Of a stretch of DNA of 64,000 bases, positions 24,776 through 36,852 are shown in pieces. The stretch is taken from contig JALGQZ010000015.1 of the NCBI GenBank assembly GCA_023105745.1, positions 2,668,999-2,732,998 of the forward strand, given 5' to 3'. Position numbers and translations under genes: made by a program. The stretch comes from Austropuccinia psidii. Taxonomy: Eukaryota; Basidiomycota; Pucciniomycetes; Pucciniales; Sphaerophragmiaceae. The first letter of the stretch is position 1, and each line of letters opens with the position of its first letter. The notes below the pieces were generated by a model. It had not been told where the DNA came from. It made no database searches and was given only the letters and a program-made list of their open reading frames with translations.

Positions 24776-25433
24776 TAATAAATTGATTGTATGAAAAACA
24801 GAGAGTAAAGCTTGGCCAAATAAATCAAAATAAAGGTCTTGATGAGTCTTGAGGAATCAATTCTAATCTTGAGGTGAAGTCAAATTCAATCAATAATCAA
24901 CAATCAGTTCAATTCAATATCAATAATCTTGAAGAATTCAATAAACAATCAGTCAATCAATCAATCAATCAATTTCTTCAAGGTCAATTCAAGGTCTTGA
25001 GGAATCAATCAGTCAATCAAAATCAATCAATAATCAATAATCAATTCTTGAGGATAAATCAGTTATATTGAGGAATTCAAAAGTAAATAAAATCAATCCA
25101 AATAAGATCCTGAATCGCCGAATCAATAACCCAAATGAATCCCAATCAATCAACCAATCAATAACCAATCAATAACGCCTGATAAGACCTCAATAAACAA
25201 ACAAAGAGAAGTTTGATTGAAATAAAATGAAGTGAAATGAGATGGTCAACAATGATTGATAAAAATAGAAAGAGTCAATTTTCATATGAATGAAATGAAT
25301 GAGATGAAAATTGATGAGAAAAAATCATAATCATGAAAAATCATAAGATCATTAAAGAGTCATAATTGATGAATTAGAGAAATGAATATAAATGAATGAA
25401 AAGAAAGAATCAAATATGAGTTAATTAATTTAA
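24776..25433 (-). other. Leader of A3, CAATCAAT-rich
   Basis: This is the untranslated leader in low-complexity form: (CAAT)n on the plus strand, the complement of the TTGATT-rich leaders of A2 and A4. The inferred primer-binding site is at 25419-25432, whose 14 bases are complementary to the LTR motif at 25795-25808 when both are read on the element strand. Confidence 0.7.
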
Positions 25434-26193
25434 TGTCACAGGGGCTCTTCTAAGTGAAGAGGGCCTGGCACTCAGTAAACTGGGACTCACTTATGTAGGG
25501 CTCAGGATATGGTAAGAAAGAATACACTTAAGAGTGTTAAGAGATGAATTACTAATAAAAGAAATACAAGAAAGCAGCAACAAAAGAATAAGAGTAATAA
25601 ATAGAAGAGCCAACCACAAACAAGTCCAAGTCCACTGTTTCAACCTGTCAGAATGAAAAGAGAAGGGTTAATAAGGATATGGCCACCCAACTCATACTGT
25701 ACAGGCAAAGAAAGAAATGCAAAGACTAACTTAATACTAAATAAATATAATATCCAAAATGAGGATAAGAATATTCATAAAATAATAAATCAACTAAATT
25801 AATTAACTGGGGAAAAGTCCCCAGGGTGGAGAAAGAGGGGCTGGTATATGTGAGAATCACAGCCCTGATCCAGAGAGAGAATTTTCATGAGAGGATTGAA
25901 TGATTGAATTGAGTCTGGCCAATACAGGTACTGTACATTTGTACAGAACCTGTACAAGAGGTGTGGTGGAGTTGAGTGATCATACAGTTTCATAATGGTG
26001 TATCCAAACTGTATTGGGTGAATCCAACCTGTACAGATGTTGACAGGCTGTATTGAAGTACCAAGCTGTATGCATGTTTCAGCAAGGAAGATTTCCCAAG
26101 CTGAATGCTGATGCAAATAACGGATCTGCTGATTTGAGGTCTTTGAGTGGGTGTATGAATGAATACCCTTACCCCTGGTGAGTGGTTGTTACA
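25434..26193 (-). repeat. 5' LTR of A3
   Basis: The 760-bp repeat runs TGTCACAGGGGC...GTTGTTACA on the plus strand and is nearly identical to 17096-17841. Its outer end abuts a truncated family C LTR at 26194. Confidence 0.93.
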
Positions 26194-27204
26194 TAACCAT
26201 TTAAAAAGAAATAAAACCATATTTCTTTTTCTAAAGTTTTAGTGTGAGATACCCAAAGTGGGGTATTTTTGGAAAGAGCACAATCAGGGCTATCTGATGG
26301 TGTCATCCATTTTCCCATATCTCATTTAGAACAAAAGTTATGGGGCAAATAAGTTCCATACAGATTTTGAGATAATCATATATTTGGATAACTAAAATTG
26401 AACATGGCATAAATTTGCCATATTTAATTTTAACCATTCCAAATGAGGTACCATTGTGTAGATCTCATTCAGGGCTACACAATGAACCAACTTTGAGCTC
26501 AATATCTCAAAAACTGACAAAGCTATAGCAGTTTTAAGGTCAAAATCCCACATTTAGACCAATACAGCTTTACTATAGGATACTATCCCATAAGTATGAT
26601 TATGAAGTGTCAAATAGACAAATAAGCTTGTTTATACTTCAATGCCTCATAGTTCAGTCCAATACAGGGGTCCATACAGGTTCTGTACAGCTTCTGACAT
26701 GTCAGAAGCACCAGAACACACCTGTAAGCTCCTTTTGGGTAAAAATGACAACTTGTGGTTCTAAAACCACATTTCCACCCAATAAAAGTCTGTATTGAGT
26801 GTGTAGAACCACAAACCAGCCCACAGTAGTGAAAATTTTCACTCTTTGGTTGTGTGCAGAGGTAAACAACCTCCCACTACCCCAGAACAAGATAAAAGGA
26901 GGCCTTTCCTCACCAGAAGGCCAATCCATCATCCTGTTCTTATTATTCTTATGTGGTATAGCTTCTTAAAGAGGTGGTACCCTTAGAATCAAACAGGTAT
27001 AATTATAATTGTAATTATTGTATTGTTTATTATTGTAAACCAACAGGCACCCAGGGCTTTCAATAGCACTCACCATCACTAAATTCTTTTATTATAGCCC
27101 TTTTAACCATCTCATCATTAATTCATCATCATTATTTTTGTGTCACACTCAGAGTTATAGCTTTTATTATCATTTTGAAGCTATATCATAGAGTCACCCT
27201 GACA
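26194..27204 (+). repeat. Truncated family C LTR (3' two-thirds)
   Basis: From AGTTTTAGTGTGAGATAC (~26240) to CACCCTGACA (27204) the sequence follows the C1 LTR (from ~58565 to 59575) with moderate divergence. This includes the clusters of CAATACAGG and GTACAG words and the GATAAAAGGAGG(C/G)CTTT block. The left part is missing because A3 abuts it. No family C internal sequence follows, so this was a solo LTR or a 3' LTR. Confidence 0.75.
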
Positions 27205-28074
27205 TGTTTTGACTTATAGAAATACTTTTTTTTTCTAGTACCTCAGAACATTTTGCAGTAGATTTTCAGCAAAAGTTGTGGTATTAGAATTTCTTCTCAT
27301 TGTTGGAGATCCAAGTCCAGTGTAATCAGCATAATCACTATTTCCTTTACAATTCTGATAGATCATGCCAAGGAGTAGTTTCACCTTGTATAGCTAAGGA
27401 CCATGAAGAAGCGCGAAATTCCGCAACTTGCGTTATGATCTTGGTTAGCATACAATTGCTTGCAGGTTGACCTCCAAAGTTTTATATTTAAATCCTAATA
27501 ACTTAGTCATTGACTCAAAACAAAGCAATTATGTGAGGGGATTTGCCTTTGTAAAAATGGCCAGAATTTGTGGTTCATTAAAAACAGTTTGAATAGCAAT
27601 TCAAGCAATACCCCTTATTTTACTCATTACAGTAAAACTGAAAAAGACCTCATGGAATGCAAGTCCATAGAAAAACATTTTTCAAGAGTTATTTTAGAGG
27701 GCTTATGCATACAATTTTAGGATTGACATTTACTGTAAAAAGCCATTGACGGAAAACGTTATTTCCAGATTATCCCACATTTCAAAACAAAGCCCTCAAG
27801 GATAAATGAGTAGTGTTGTTAACCGATGCCTCAATTGGTCAATTGGTTCAAATGAGGTGTGATTGAGCTTGGTGACAAAAGATGGAGACAGTATACCAAC
27901 TTTGTCAAAGTTTTGGCAGTTGATTGCTTGAGCATGTCAGAAAAAGGAATATGACGATACCTTTGAAGAATTTTGTTATGACGATTGATATGTAAATCCT
28001 ACTAAATTAAATGAATACTTAAATTACAGCTTCCTCCTTCTGATTTCAAAACTTTTCAAGTATAGAAATAAGTA
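27205..28074. other. Host intergenic DNA downstream of VAS1
   Basis: AT-rich DNA without a supportable coding frame. It includes the 3' flank of the valyl-tRNA synthetase gene. I saw no transposon similarity to other parts of the window. Confidence 0.6.
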
Positions 28075-31000
28075 TTATTTTCCATCCATTGAACTGAAGT
28101 TTTTTATTTGGTTTTCAAGGGTCGAAATTTCACTTCGATAGTTTGCCAGCTGCGTGAAAAAAGAACATAATTAATATACGAGCTATCTTAAGCGCTAAAA
28201 AACCTTCGCAAATAGTTTTTAAAACTGTGCTCATGATTTCTTAAAAAAGTCTCATGAATCTTACCATTTTAGAATTTGTTTCTTGAACTTCAGTCGGAAT
28301 TTTAGCCTGATATTCAGGAATATTCATTTGTTTTGTTAACTTGTCAATTGACAAGTTGATTGCCTCAATTCGTTTTTGCGCTTTTGTAACTTCTGCTTGC
28401 AGGTCCAACACGCCCTAAAATGATTTGCAGATCAGGTCAACGACAGGAGCGTAGATGATAATAATTAAAAGGCAGATCGCAATCAAAAACTTACAGCGAC
28501 TAAGAGATGTGCAGTAACTTTGTTATTAATTGATTCGGCCAAACAACCAGCTGGCACCTCGTTGCTATTGGTTACCACTAAAACCGAAGTACACCCTTTA
28601 ATCAGGGTTTGAATGGTGACAATTTGACCCCTCAGCAACTCCGTCGTGCGAGAATCCAATGAACAAATAGTGACTATTACAACCGCACCAACGCGTAAAT
28701 GATTGAGGCTGAAGGTTTAGTTTGTTCTTAGTATGAAATGACAAAGAGCCAACTGACCCTGTAAGTTTGTTCGCATGTTGTAAGGTGCCGCTATTGAACG
28801 AATTGCTTTGACAGCAGCAAAAACCAACTCGAAGTTTTCAACGGCTTCTGGATCTTCATAAACAGACTGGAAAGTCGGAAAAGATGCTTTGCAAATAGAT
28901 GGAGTTAAATCGCCCGGCCTGCGCGGGAGCCGCTGCCACAATTCTTCAGTTACAAAGGGCATAAACGGATGAAGAAGCCTCAAGCCATAGTCAAGACAAG
29001 TATAAAGGGTCTTTTTAGCGGATGCTTGAGCTTCAGTAGATGCTTCTGATGCAGTCATCGGCTTCATGGCTTCCTGAGGGTTTCAAAAAAAAACATAAAC
29101 ATCGAATTGAGTGCTGCAGGTTAAAATCAAAAGCTTGAAAAAGAATCTTACGATGTAAACATCACATAATTCGTACAGCCAAAACTCATAGACTGCAGAA
29201 GTCGCCACCATAAATGAACGGTCTTCCAGAGCCTCATTAACACTCTGAGAGCAAACGTTGAGCTTATGAAGGATCCATCGCTCTACCAAGCTTTCCGTAT
29301 GAGTAGGCTAAAATGTTCTGTTTCAAGTAAGTTCATAGGACGAGGAAGCACAACGATAGAGGACTTCAACCTACCTGAGTGGATGCAAGAGGGGCGAATC
29401 CTTCGTCCAGCTTTAAGAGGGCAAACTTGGTTGCATTCCAAAGTTTGTTACTTTTGAACAGTCAAAAAATCAGGCACTTGTGTATTAAGCAAGGGAAGTA
29501 CAAAACTTACCAAAATTTCCGATAGCCTTCCACCCGAAGGACGTTTAAGTTGATTGAACGACCTGAAAGCCAAATATTCCTAAAAGGGTTAAGGCCCAAA
29601 ATAGTCATGGCGAAAATTAACATAATTAAATACTGACTAGATGAAGTATAGGCACAAAGGGCAAATCTTAAGGCATCAGCTCCACATTGTGGAATTCCGT
29701 TAGTTTTGCCAAAATCAGCTTTTTGACCAGCGAGGGCTTTCTTCATTTCTTTTTCATCCAAATTTCCATTTTGAAGTTGGGCGCCCAGTGCATCTAATGT
29801 GACTCCATCAATCACATCGTTCGGGTCAATCACATTTCCTTTACTTTTTGACATTTTTCTGCCATGAGCATCGCGAATCATAGCATGGCAAAACACTTCA
29901 TTGAAAGGCATTCTTCCAGTCAATTTGACGCCAAGTATTGTCATTTTGGCGACCCAAAAGAAAATAATGTCCCAGCCAGTTTCGAGCAGTGAAGATGGGT
30001 AAAAGTGCTGCAAATCGGGAGTCTAGGAAAGCTCGAGTAAGATTATATCTTTTTTTCGAAATTTTTCAGAAGAAAACTCGTAAAAGCCTTACTTGATCAG
30101 GCCATCCCATGATAGAAAATGGCCATAAACCGGAAGAAAACCATGTATCAAGGACGTCTTCGTCTTGATGCAAGGTAAATTGTTCGTTTGGAAATTTTTC
30201 TTTGGCTTTCAAATTCGCTTCCTCCAGTGTGCGACCCGCGACCCATAACGTACCATCAGTTTGCTACGAAAGATCACGATATTATGACAATAAGTCAAAG
30301 TTTCACTCTACTTCGATCAATGAAACAGCGTACATCCTGAGCGCGACCCTCAATTTTTATAAAATAAACTGGACACCTGTGCCCCCACCATAACTGTCGA
30401 GATATGCACCAATCGCGCATACCTTCTAACCAACTGTACCACTCTCGCTCTGTAGATTTCGGGGCGATTTTGATTTCACCGGCTCTGGCTCGCTATGGAT
30501 AGTAGTAAAAGCGAAAGAATTGAAAAATAGGCCAAAAAGTCTGAAATGACAAGATTAACAGACCTTAAGAGTTTCTTGAGCAAGATCTTTGCAATTTAAC
30601 CACCATTGAGGTTTGATGAGAGGTTCAATAAAATCCCCACTCTTAGAACAAATTGGAATTTGCATTACACCATTATCCTTTGTGTCAACCCAAAGTCCTT
30701 TAGATTTTAAAGCGTCCACAATTGCTTTCCGGGCATGAAATCTCTTCATGCCTTGAAATTCGGGTCCAGCCATTTCGTTTAGCGTTCCGTCATCGTTGAG
30801 AATATTTATCATCTCTAGTTGATGTCTGATGCCCACTTCATAATCTTCAAATGAATGAGCAGGGGTAATCTTGACCGCCCCAGTACCTTTTTCAGGGTCT
30901 GCGATTTCATCAGCAACAATTACCATCTTGCGAGTTTTGATAAAGGGATGAATAGGGCGTTTTCCAATTAAATGCTAAAGATAATGATAATCAGCAGTCC

Positions 31001-32735
31001 AATAAGCTGAGACTCGTGGAATAATGTTAAAGAAACCCCATCTGACTTTATAACGTGGATCTTCTGGGTGAACAGCGATCGCGACATCACCAAGAATGGT
31101 TTCAGGCCGAGTTGTTCCAACCGTGATGCGTTCATCTAGATAGCAAAAATGAGTACCCAGACCACAAAAATTGCCAGCAAAGTTTATAGAATACCTGTGC
31201 CTTCAATTTCCCACGCGAAATAGACCATCACGCCAAATTCGAATCTTTCACGTGGATCATATCCGGGGACATTTAACATCGTTTTACCATTGATTTCCAT
31301 TTGGTCGACCTTAAAAAAAAGAGTGGAAGAGTAAGATGAATGGAAAAGGTCAAGTATGAATCAAATTAAAAAACTTACTTCCTCATTTGATAGAGCAGTG
31401 TTTAGTCGAACGCACCAATTGACCAAACGATTGGACCGGTAAATAACTCCTTCCTCATGAAGCCGAACAAAGGCTTCAATTACGGCTTTGGAAAGTTGCT
31501 AAGTTTGGTTTATGAACAAGGGATTGATTAGCAAAGAAATAATACACCTTTTTAATTTGGTTTGTTACTTACTGGATCCATTGTGAAACGTGCTCTTGAC
31601 CAATCGTAAGAAGCTCCTAAACGATTAAGTTGATCGGTAATACGTGTTTGGTACCTATGAAAGATTGCCTGCTATGAACTCGGGTAAAACAAGGTGAGAG
31701 AATTAATTGGACAAACTCTTCCTTCCAAGAAAAAACCTTCTCCAAGAATTTTTCACGCCCAAGATCATGACGTGTCTGACCTGTTGCCTTGAAGAGTCGC
31801 TTTTCGACCACTGATTGAGTTGAAATTCCGGCGTGATCATAACCTGGGTTAAAAAGAACCGTTTTACCCAACATACGATTCCTTTATGCCAAAGGGGGTT
31901 AGTTTATAATCTTGAACGCAAAAGTAAATAAATTAAAGCCTTATTTTAATATATTGCTTTGAAATCCTAACGTACCAACGGACCAAAGTGTCTTGAATTG
32001 CGATCGTTAAGGCATGGCCAATGTGTAAACTGCCAGTGACGTTAGGGGGTGGAGCCGGGACAACAAACAGACCAGCCGGAAGGATTTTACCATCCGGGCC
32101 AAACTCAGGTTGAAAAAAACCTGATTTGACCCACCAAGAATACCAAGCTGACTCCACAGCCGGTGGGTGATATGTGTTAGCCATGGGTTGTGTCATGTCT
32201 ATTAATTGATGTAAGAAACACTGTCAGACATCAAACATTTCGAGATAAAACTCAAAAGACGTTGACGACATTTACCCTTCTTTTCACCCTCAGGGACATT
32301 ATTAACAAAGACAGGTTCGTCTAGCTTTGCAGAGGCTTTTTCCTTCTTCGCAGCAGAACGCCCTGTCAAGGGATCTTTAATAGACTATAGATCAGATATG
32401 AATTAGTGATAGAATACGTCGAAAGAATGGGTTAGGATTGCTCACTGTTTCATTGGTAAGACGATTCCCTTTGGCAGCCTTAAGTGCAGCTCGTTGGGCT
32501 TCTTTGGCAGCTCGTTTTACTGAATGATAAACGAGAGATCAGAGAAAAAATTCGATGAAATCAAATTAAGAAGCATTATCTTACAAGCACTTTTTGAGAT
32601 TTCTTCTTGAATGGGTTGAGTGGAATTTGCTGATTGCTGATTAGGTATATCGGAATTTTGAGACATCTTTACCGAGAAATGGTTAAAATGAAAGACGGGG
32701 GCTGTAGTCGGAAATTTTTTGAAGGATCTAATCAT
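28075..32735 (-). CDS. VAS1: Valyl-tRNA synthetase, 20 exons, probable dual cytosolic/mitochondrial
   Basis: This class I synthetase charges tRNA-Val. Exons (minus): 32735/32666-32585, 32519-32446, 32384-32276, 32198-31976, 31881-31717, 31654-31573, 31498-31379, 31309-31195, 31135-31047, 30974-30564, 30492-30334, 30263-30093, 30022-29638, 29562-29511, 29450-29375, 29307-29152, 29073-28754, 28708-28495, 28414-28265, 28149-28075. All phases agree; only the 28754 donor (GTTGGC) is uncertain. From the Met at 32666 the product is about 1075 residues. It has the HIGH motif ([15 protein letters not shown]), editing-domain block [41 protein letters not shown] ([14 protein letters not shown]), anticodon-binding domain and a C-terminal coiled coil ([20 protein letters not shown]). 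An in-frame upstream ATG at 32735 adds 23 residues with basic and no acidic residues. It appears intact. Confidence 0.95.
32667..32735 (-). other. Probable mitochondrial targeting extension of VAS1
   Basis: The 23 codons before the second ATG encode [11 protein letters not shown]... with Arg, Lys and His, hydrophobic and hydroxylated residues and no Asp or Glu. In yeast VAS1, one gene gives mitochondrial and cytosolic enzymes by two in-frame starts. The arrangement here fits that; localisation is inferred. Confidence 0.6.
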
Positions 32736-34824
32736 TTATTCATTTAAGACGAAATCCAATATCGTCATCCAAAATCTTTTCCTCAGAGAAATTCAACAAT
32801 ATTAAGCTGGTCTCTCTTGAAAAACTCTGACAAGAATAGCAATCTTCAAAAGCAGCAAAAAAGTCACAATCCTGAAGCTCAAAGTAAAAAAGGTAAATCT
32901 TAACTCTTGATTATGGTAAAATCAAAAAGCTCACAAACCCAAAAGAGCTCACTCAGAACAGAATTCTGCCAACCATAAGTAGGAGTAGAAAAGAAAAATC
33001 ACACTTGTCTTGATTTCTTCTGGATATCAAAAAACACAAGCTAATAAATAATATGTGGCATCAAATTTGAAAAAGCAAAGGACCAGACAGAGCTCTCTCT
33101 AACCATGTCTTTGACTTTAATTTCATCGAAAGCATAATATTCTAATTAAAAGTAACAGAAAAAAGTTTCTGTTGTGTATATTACTATCATAGCCAACTCA
33201 CATCCCTAGAGCTTGAAATTTTTCGATGTTTTTTCTACTAGCTCATAAGATCCATAAAAATATTTCTAAAAAAATTAACAAACCTTTAACAATTTGAAGA
33301 AACTGCCTTAAACAGTTGAAATAGGGGTTCTCAAACTTGCCAAAGCTTGTATTCAAAATTACACTTTTTCTTCCAAAAACAATATACTTGAATTCTAGGA
33401 TTTTGAAAACTCAACACCTCAAAAGGAGTTGAGTTTTCAAAGTTTGAAATTTGTCATTTTTGAGTTCCAAATCAAAAATATAATTTTAAGCTTCTCTAAA
33501 CTGTTATAATCCATAAATTTTTGAAATTTGGTTTAATAGACCCAGAGCTTTCCTTGAAAACTTATACAAAACAATCTTTTGAGATTATTTTCGATTTGTA
33601 TTGAGTTTTAATTTCTCATTAAATAAAGTCACTCCTTATAATTTTGATAGCCCAAATTTTTACAGGATGGAAATTGATTTTCATTATGATTGCAACAAAC
33701 AGCACATATGGTCCTGAATGTCAAACTTGTATAGAATTTGTAGTTGTAAGAATTCAAAGTCTTATCTTGATGAAAATTAATGGAATGATTTTTTTAAGTT
33801 TTCATAGGCCTTAGTTTAAACAATCAAATGAGTTATAAAGTAATTTTGAAGCTCAGAAAATATTCACAGCCCAAGAGAACTTAAGCTTTATGGGCTTCAA
33901 GCCCACTTTTGACTTCCATCTCCTTGGCAGACAGGTTTATAGATTTAGTCAATTCAAGACTTGCAAGAGGTACATGTTTTGAGAATCTTGTCTGATATGT
34001 TTTTGGCAATGGTAATTGGTTGTATCTATATTAGGCCATATTATTTTTTATTCCATTTTCTTAAATCAAATTCTCACCAGGAAATAGAAAAATCTTTTGA
34101 AAAGTATCTTCCTGCACCTGACTCAAGGAATACGGGTTTCAATAACATGTAAGGGAAAATAATTTAATCTAGATTTTATTTAAATTTGGTCGGACTTCTC
34201 TTTGTGAATTAATAAAATTCATTGCTAAACCATTGTTAAAACAATCACTTTTGTAAAATTGGAAGAAATTTTGAAATTATTCTCTCTGAAATGGATATTC
34301 AGAGTCTTGACATCATTACATTTATAAACTGCTTTATTGAAGTATCCACTGATTGAGGATAATTGAGAAAACATAGGGATAAATAAGATAAATTAGCTTT
34401 CTTTTAGTAATAAGTATGAAAGAATATTGGTAGAGATATTTCCTGCTATTAATAGCTATCAGTATATATTGAGGATTGTGTACCAAAAAAAGTTTTTTAG
34501 TATCATATAGGAGTTTTGAAGCCTGAAGTAAGTATCATTCACATCTCATGCTCTTATAAGCTCCAGATATCACCTTAAAATTCCCAAATAGAAATTAATT
34601 ATCACTGTTATTGTTTCTCTTCAGAATTCACTTTGTAAACATTACCAACACCTGGGGTTGTAAGGATTTATTAATATATATTTCAGAAAATTTAAACATT
34701 ATAGTTTAAATTCTAAACAGGATGAATGACAGATATGCGTTTACTCATCCCTTTTAATGGTTCTTTGTCCTTGTAATATGCCATACTTCTTCATTTTCAG
34801 GTAAAAAATGTATTTACATATGTA
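32736..34824. other. AT-rich intergenic DNA upstream of VAS1
   Basis: No convincing coding frame; the longest open stretches are ~60 codons of low-complexity composition. The VAS1 promoter must lie near 32736. I could not identify a transposon family here. Confidence 0.6.
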
Positions 34825-34884
34825 AAGTGCCCTGCCATTTGTATGCAAACACCAAGTTCATACAGGCAGGGCCCCTGTATGAAC
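34825..34884 (+). repeat. Left terminal inverted repeat of the Tc1 element
   Basis: Starts AAGTGCCCTGCC; the right repeat, read inward, starts CAGTTCGCTGCC. The repeat contains a nested hairpin with arms TTCATACAGG and CCTGTATGAA. Confidence 0.88.
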
Positions 34885-35052
34885 GCTGAAAAATTGTGCA
34901 GCAATTTTTTTGGGGGGACTTTGTCTCTCATTGGCAACTTAAGAAAAAAAAATGCATGTCATTGATTGCGATTGCAGAGGTAACAGCAGGCAACACAGTA
35001 GACAAACAACATAGGGAGAAAAAAAATGCAACACAAAAAAACCTTGGTGGTC

Positions 35053-36039
35053 CTAATATGAGGTTGGACCACCACGCTGATTGATGACCATCTGCATCCT
35101 CCTTGGCATCGATCGGAGGTAGTCATTGAGGATGCCAGGGTGAATGTCGCTCCAGCAGGACCAAATGGTGTGCTTGAGTTCTTCTAAATTTTGAGGTTGG
35201 TAAAGCTTTGATATTGGGCTTTTCATCGACTTCCAGATGTTTTTGATTGGGTTGAGGTCTGGTGAATGTGCCGGCCACTCCATCTTGAGTATGCCGTTTC
35301 GTTCGCGCCACTGATTGCTGAAAGCTGCCATATGAATTGGCGTGTTGTCTTCCATTAGGAGAAGTTGATGTCATCCTCTGATCCAGGGTGCTTGCTCCAT
35401 TTGCTCGACAAAGGGGAAAAGGGCTGGGTGGTAGACCTGTTGGACCATCTCTTGGGAATTCATCCAACCATCCAAGAATACAATGCTGCTATGGTGAGCA
35501 GCACAAAATCCCCCCCAGATCATAACCAATTGATGCCCGGATCGATGGTTGACAGTGAGGGTTTCAAGCAGCCACTTTTTGTTTGCGGTGCGCCAGACTC
35601 GGACTTGATTGACTCGTTTTCCCAGCTCAAAAGCCGATTCGTTGGTCCAGATTACTTTGGCCCATTCATTAATCGCCCAGTGCCTATGAGCCTGCGCAAA
35701 AGCAAGCCGGCGTTGAACATCTTGAGGTCGTAAATATGGCGTCTTAGGGGCAATTCGTGAGTGTTTCCCCAGCTTGTGAATATTGTGTTGAATGGTGCAA
35801 TTTGAAACATGCGACGTCATTAGGGATGTAACTTGAGCAACGGTAAGTCATTGACATTGAGTAATAATATGGCTGAGTTGTTGCCGGTCAGGCTCAGTGA
35901 GTTTCGTCGGTCGGCTGCTTTTTCATTGAGTCGTAACGGTGCCAATCTGTTTGTATTTTTTGAACGTATTGTAAACAGTCGTCAGAGGGAGATTATTCCA
36001 CTCTGTGATGGCCCTAAACAACAGTCCAGCCTGACGCAT
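35053..36039 (-). pseudogene. Tc1-type transposase pseudogene (DD34E family)
   Basis: One frame of 329 codons, typical of the family, runs from the ATG at 36039. It starts with a helix-turn-helix region (LTTVYNTFKKYKQIG, PTKLTEPDRQQL) followed by the DDE domain. Three in-frame stops occur (about 35940, 35850 and 35371). The first catalytic Asp is Asn (IWTNESAF), the second Asp is kept (MEDNTPIHMA), and the Glu 35 residues later is Lys (PDLNPIKNIW). Both changes fit G-to-A substitutions. The protein would be inactive even without the stops. Confidence 0.9.
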
Positions 36040-36502
36040 GCCCACCAATTGGCCTCAAGTTTCAACGTCTAAGTATGGCATATATGGTGGGTAAGGTCAT
36101 ATTAGCAAGGTGATCAGTTTTACAGAAATGAAAAAGCCCCACTCACCGATGGTATATAACCTCGTATTTCCACATCTGGATAGAGATGATGGATCACTAT
36201 TAAAGTAAGTAAATACGTAGTGATATGAAAAAGTGACAGCGGCGGATGACATTGGTTGGAGACAAGGATGGGGGGCCTATTTAACATTGGTGTGTGAATT
36301 GTCTTAATACGTGGAATTGCTGAATTTGCGAAGAGGGCAGTGGTTGATGTTGCGAAGTAAAAATTAAAAAAACAAATAAAAAAATTGAATTGAGGTTGAG
36401 GGTAGGTTGAGAGAAAAAAAAAGTTCAATTTTGACGGCCCGCGGGACCAGACTGACCAATGAGAGTAGTCCTTTGGTCAACTTGCTGCGCGCGCGGGCGC
36501 AT

Positions 36503-36561
36503 GCTGATACAGGGCCCTGCCTGTATGAGTGGTGCGTTTGCATACAAATGGCAGCGAACTG
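36503..36561 (-). repeat. Right terminal inverted repeat of the Tc1 element
   Basis: Inverted match to 34825-34884 with roughly 80% identity by eye, ending at the TA duplication. Confidence 0.88.
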
Positions 36562-36852
36562 TACTAATTGTCTTGAATTTATTTTTAAAGTCTTATAATA
36601 TATGTATCCCACATATAATGAAGTGTGTATGCAATGGGTGCTCCTTTCTGTGGTATTGAATAAGTTATACATGTCCACTAAGACATATTTCTCCTATAAC
36701 ATTAGAGAAAAATATTCATGCAGGCACCTGATTTTTTTCTGATATTATACTGAATCTTCAGTAGGAATTGAGCTTACTGAAATTAATTATGTAAAAATTC
36801 TCTCCTTGTAATTACTAATTCATTTTCCTCAATACCTATGTATCAATATTAT
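36562..36852. other. Short host spacer
   Basis: AT-rich, without recognisable gene or repeat. Confidence 0.5.

Larger units (their letters stand above)
17096..26193 (-). mobile_element. Family A retrotransposon copy A3, both LTRs present
   Basis: On the minus strand the order is 5' LTR (25434-26193), leader, gag, protease, reverse transcriptase/RNase H, integrase, chromodomain, long 3' untranslated region, polypurine tract and 3' LTR (17096-17841). The LTRs are very similar apart from a 14-bp gap. No 5-bp target duplication flanks it: CCTCC on the left, TAACC on the right. The left neighbour is reverse transcriptase of A2 and the right neighbour a family C LTR, so the flanks were not contiguous before insertion. 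The coding is broken, including the gag start codon and YLDD (YLGD). Confidence 0.9.
34825..36561 (-). mobile_element. Tc1/mariner-type DNA transposon, inactive
   Basis: A 1737-bp element is flanked by TA on both sides (34823-34824 and 36562-36563), the duplication expected of Tc1/mariner. Imperfect ~59-bp terminal inverted repeats (34825-34884, 36503-36561) share CTGCCATTTGTATGCAAAC and CATACAGGCAGGG. It encodes one transposase on the minus strand, with stops and altered catalytic residues. Confidence 0.9.

Noticed and set aside
28717..32735. Several short open frames that could be taken as separate genes
   Set aside because: They are exons of one valyl-tRNA synthetase gene; GT-AG junctions join them in phase.
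32736..34824. A second host gene upstream of VAS1
   Set aside because: No open frame with conserved motifs or plausible splice-linked exons could be recognised.
34740..36680. Small open frames around the Tc1 terminal repeats and on its plus strand
   Set aside because: They are antisense to the transposase or run through terminal repeats, with no family resemblance.
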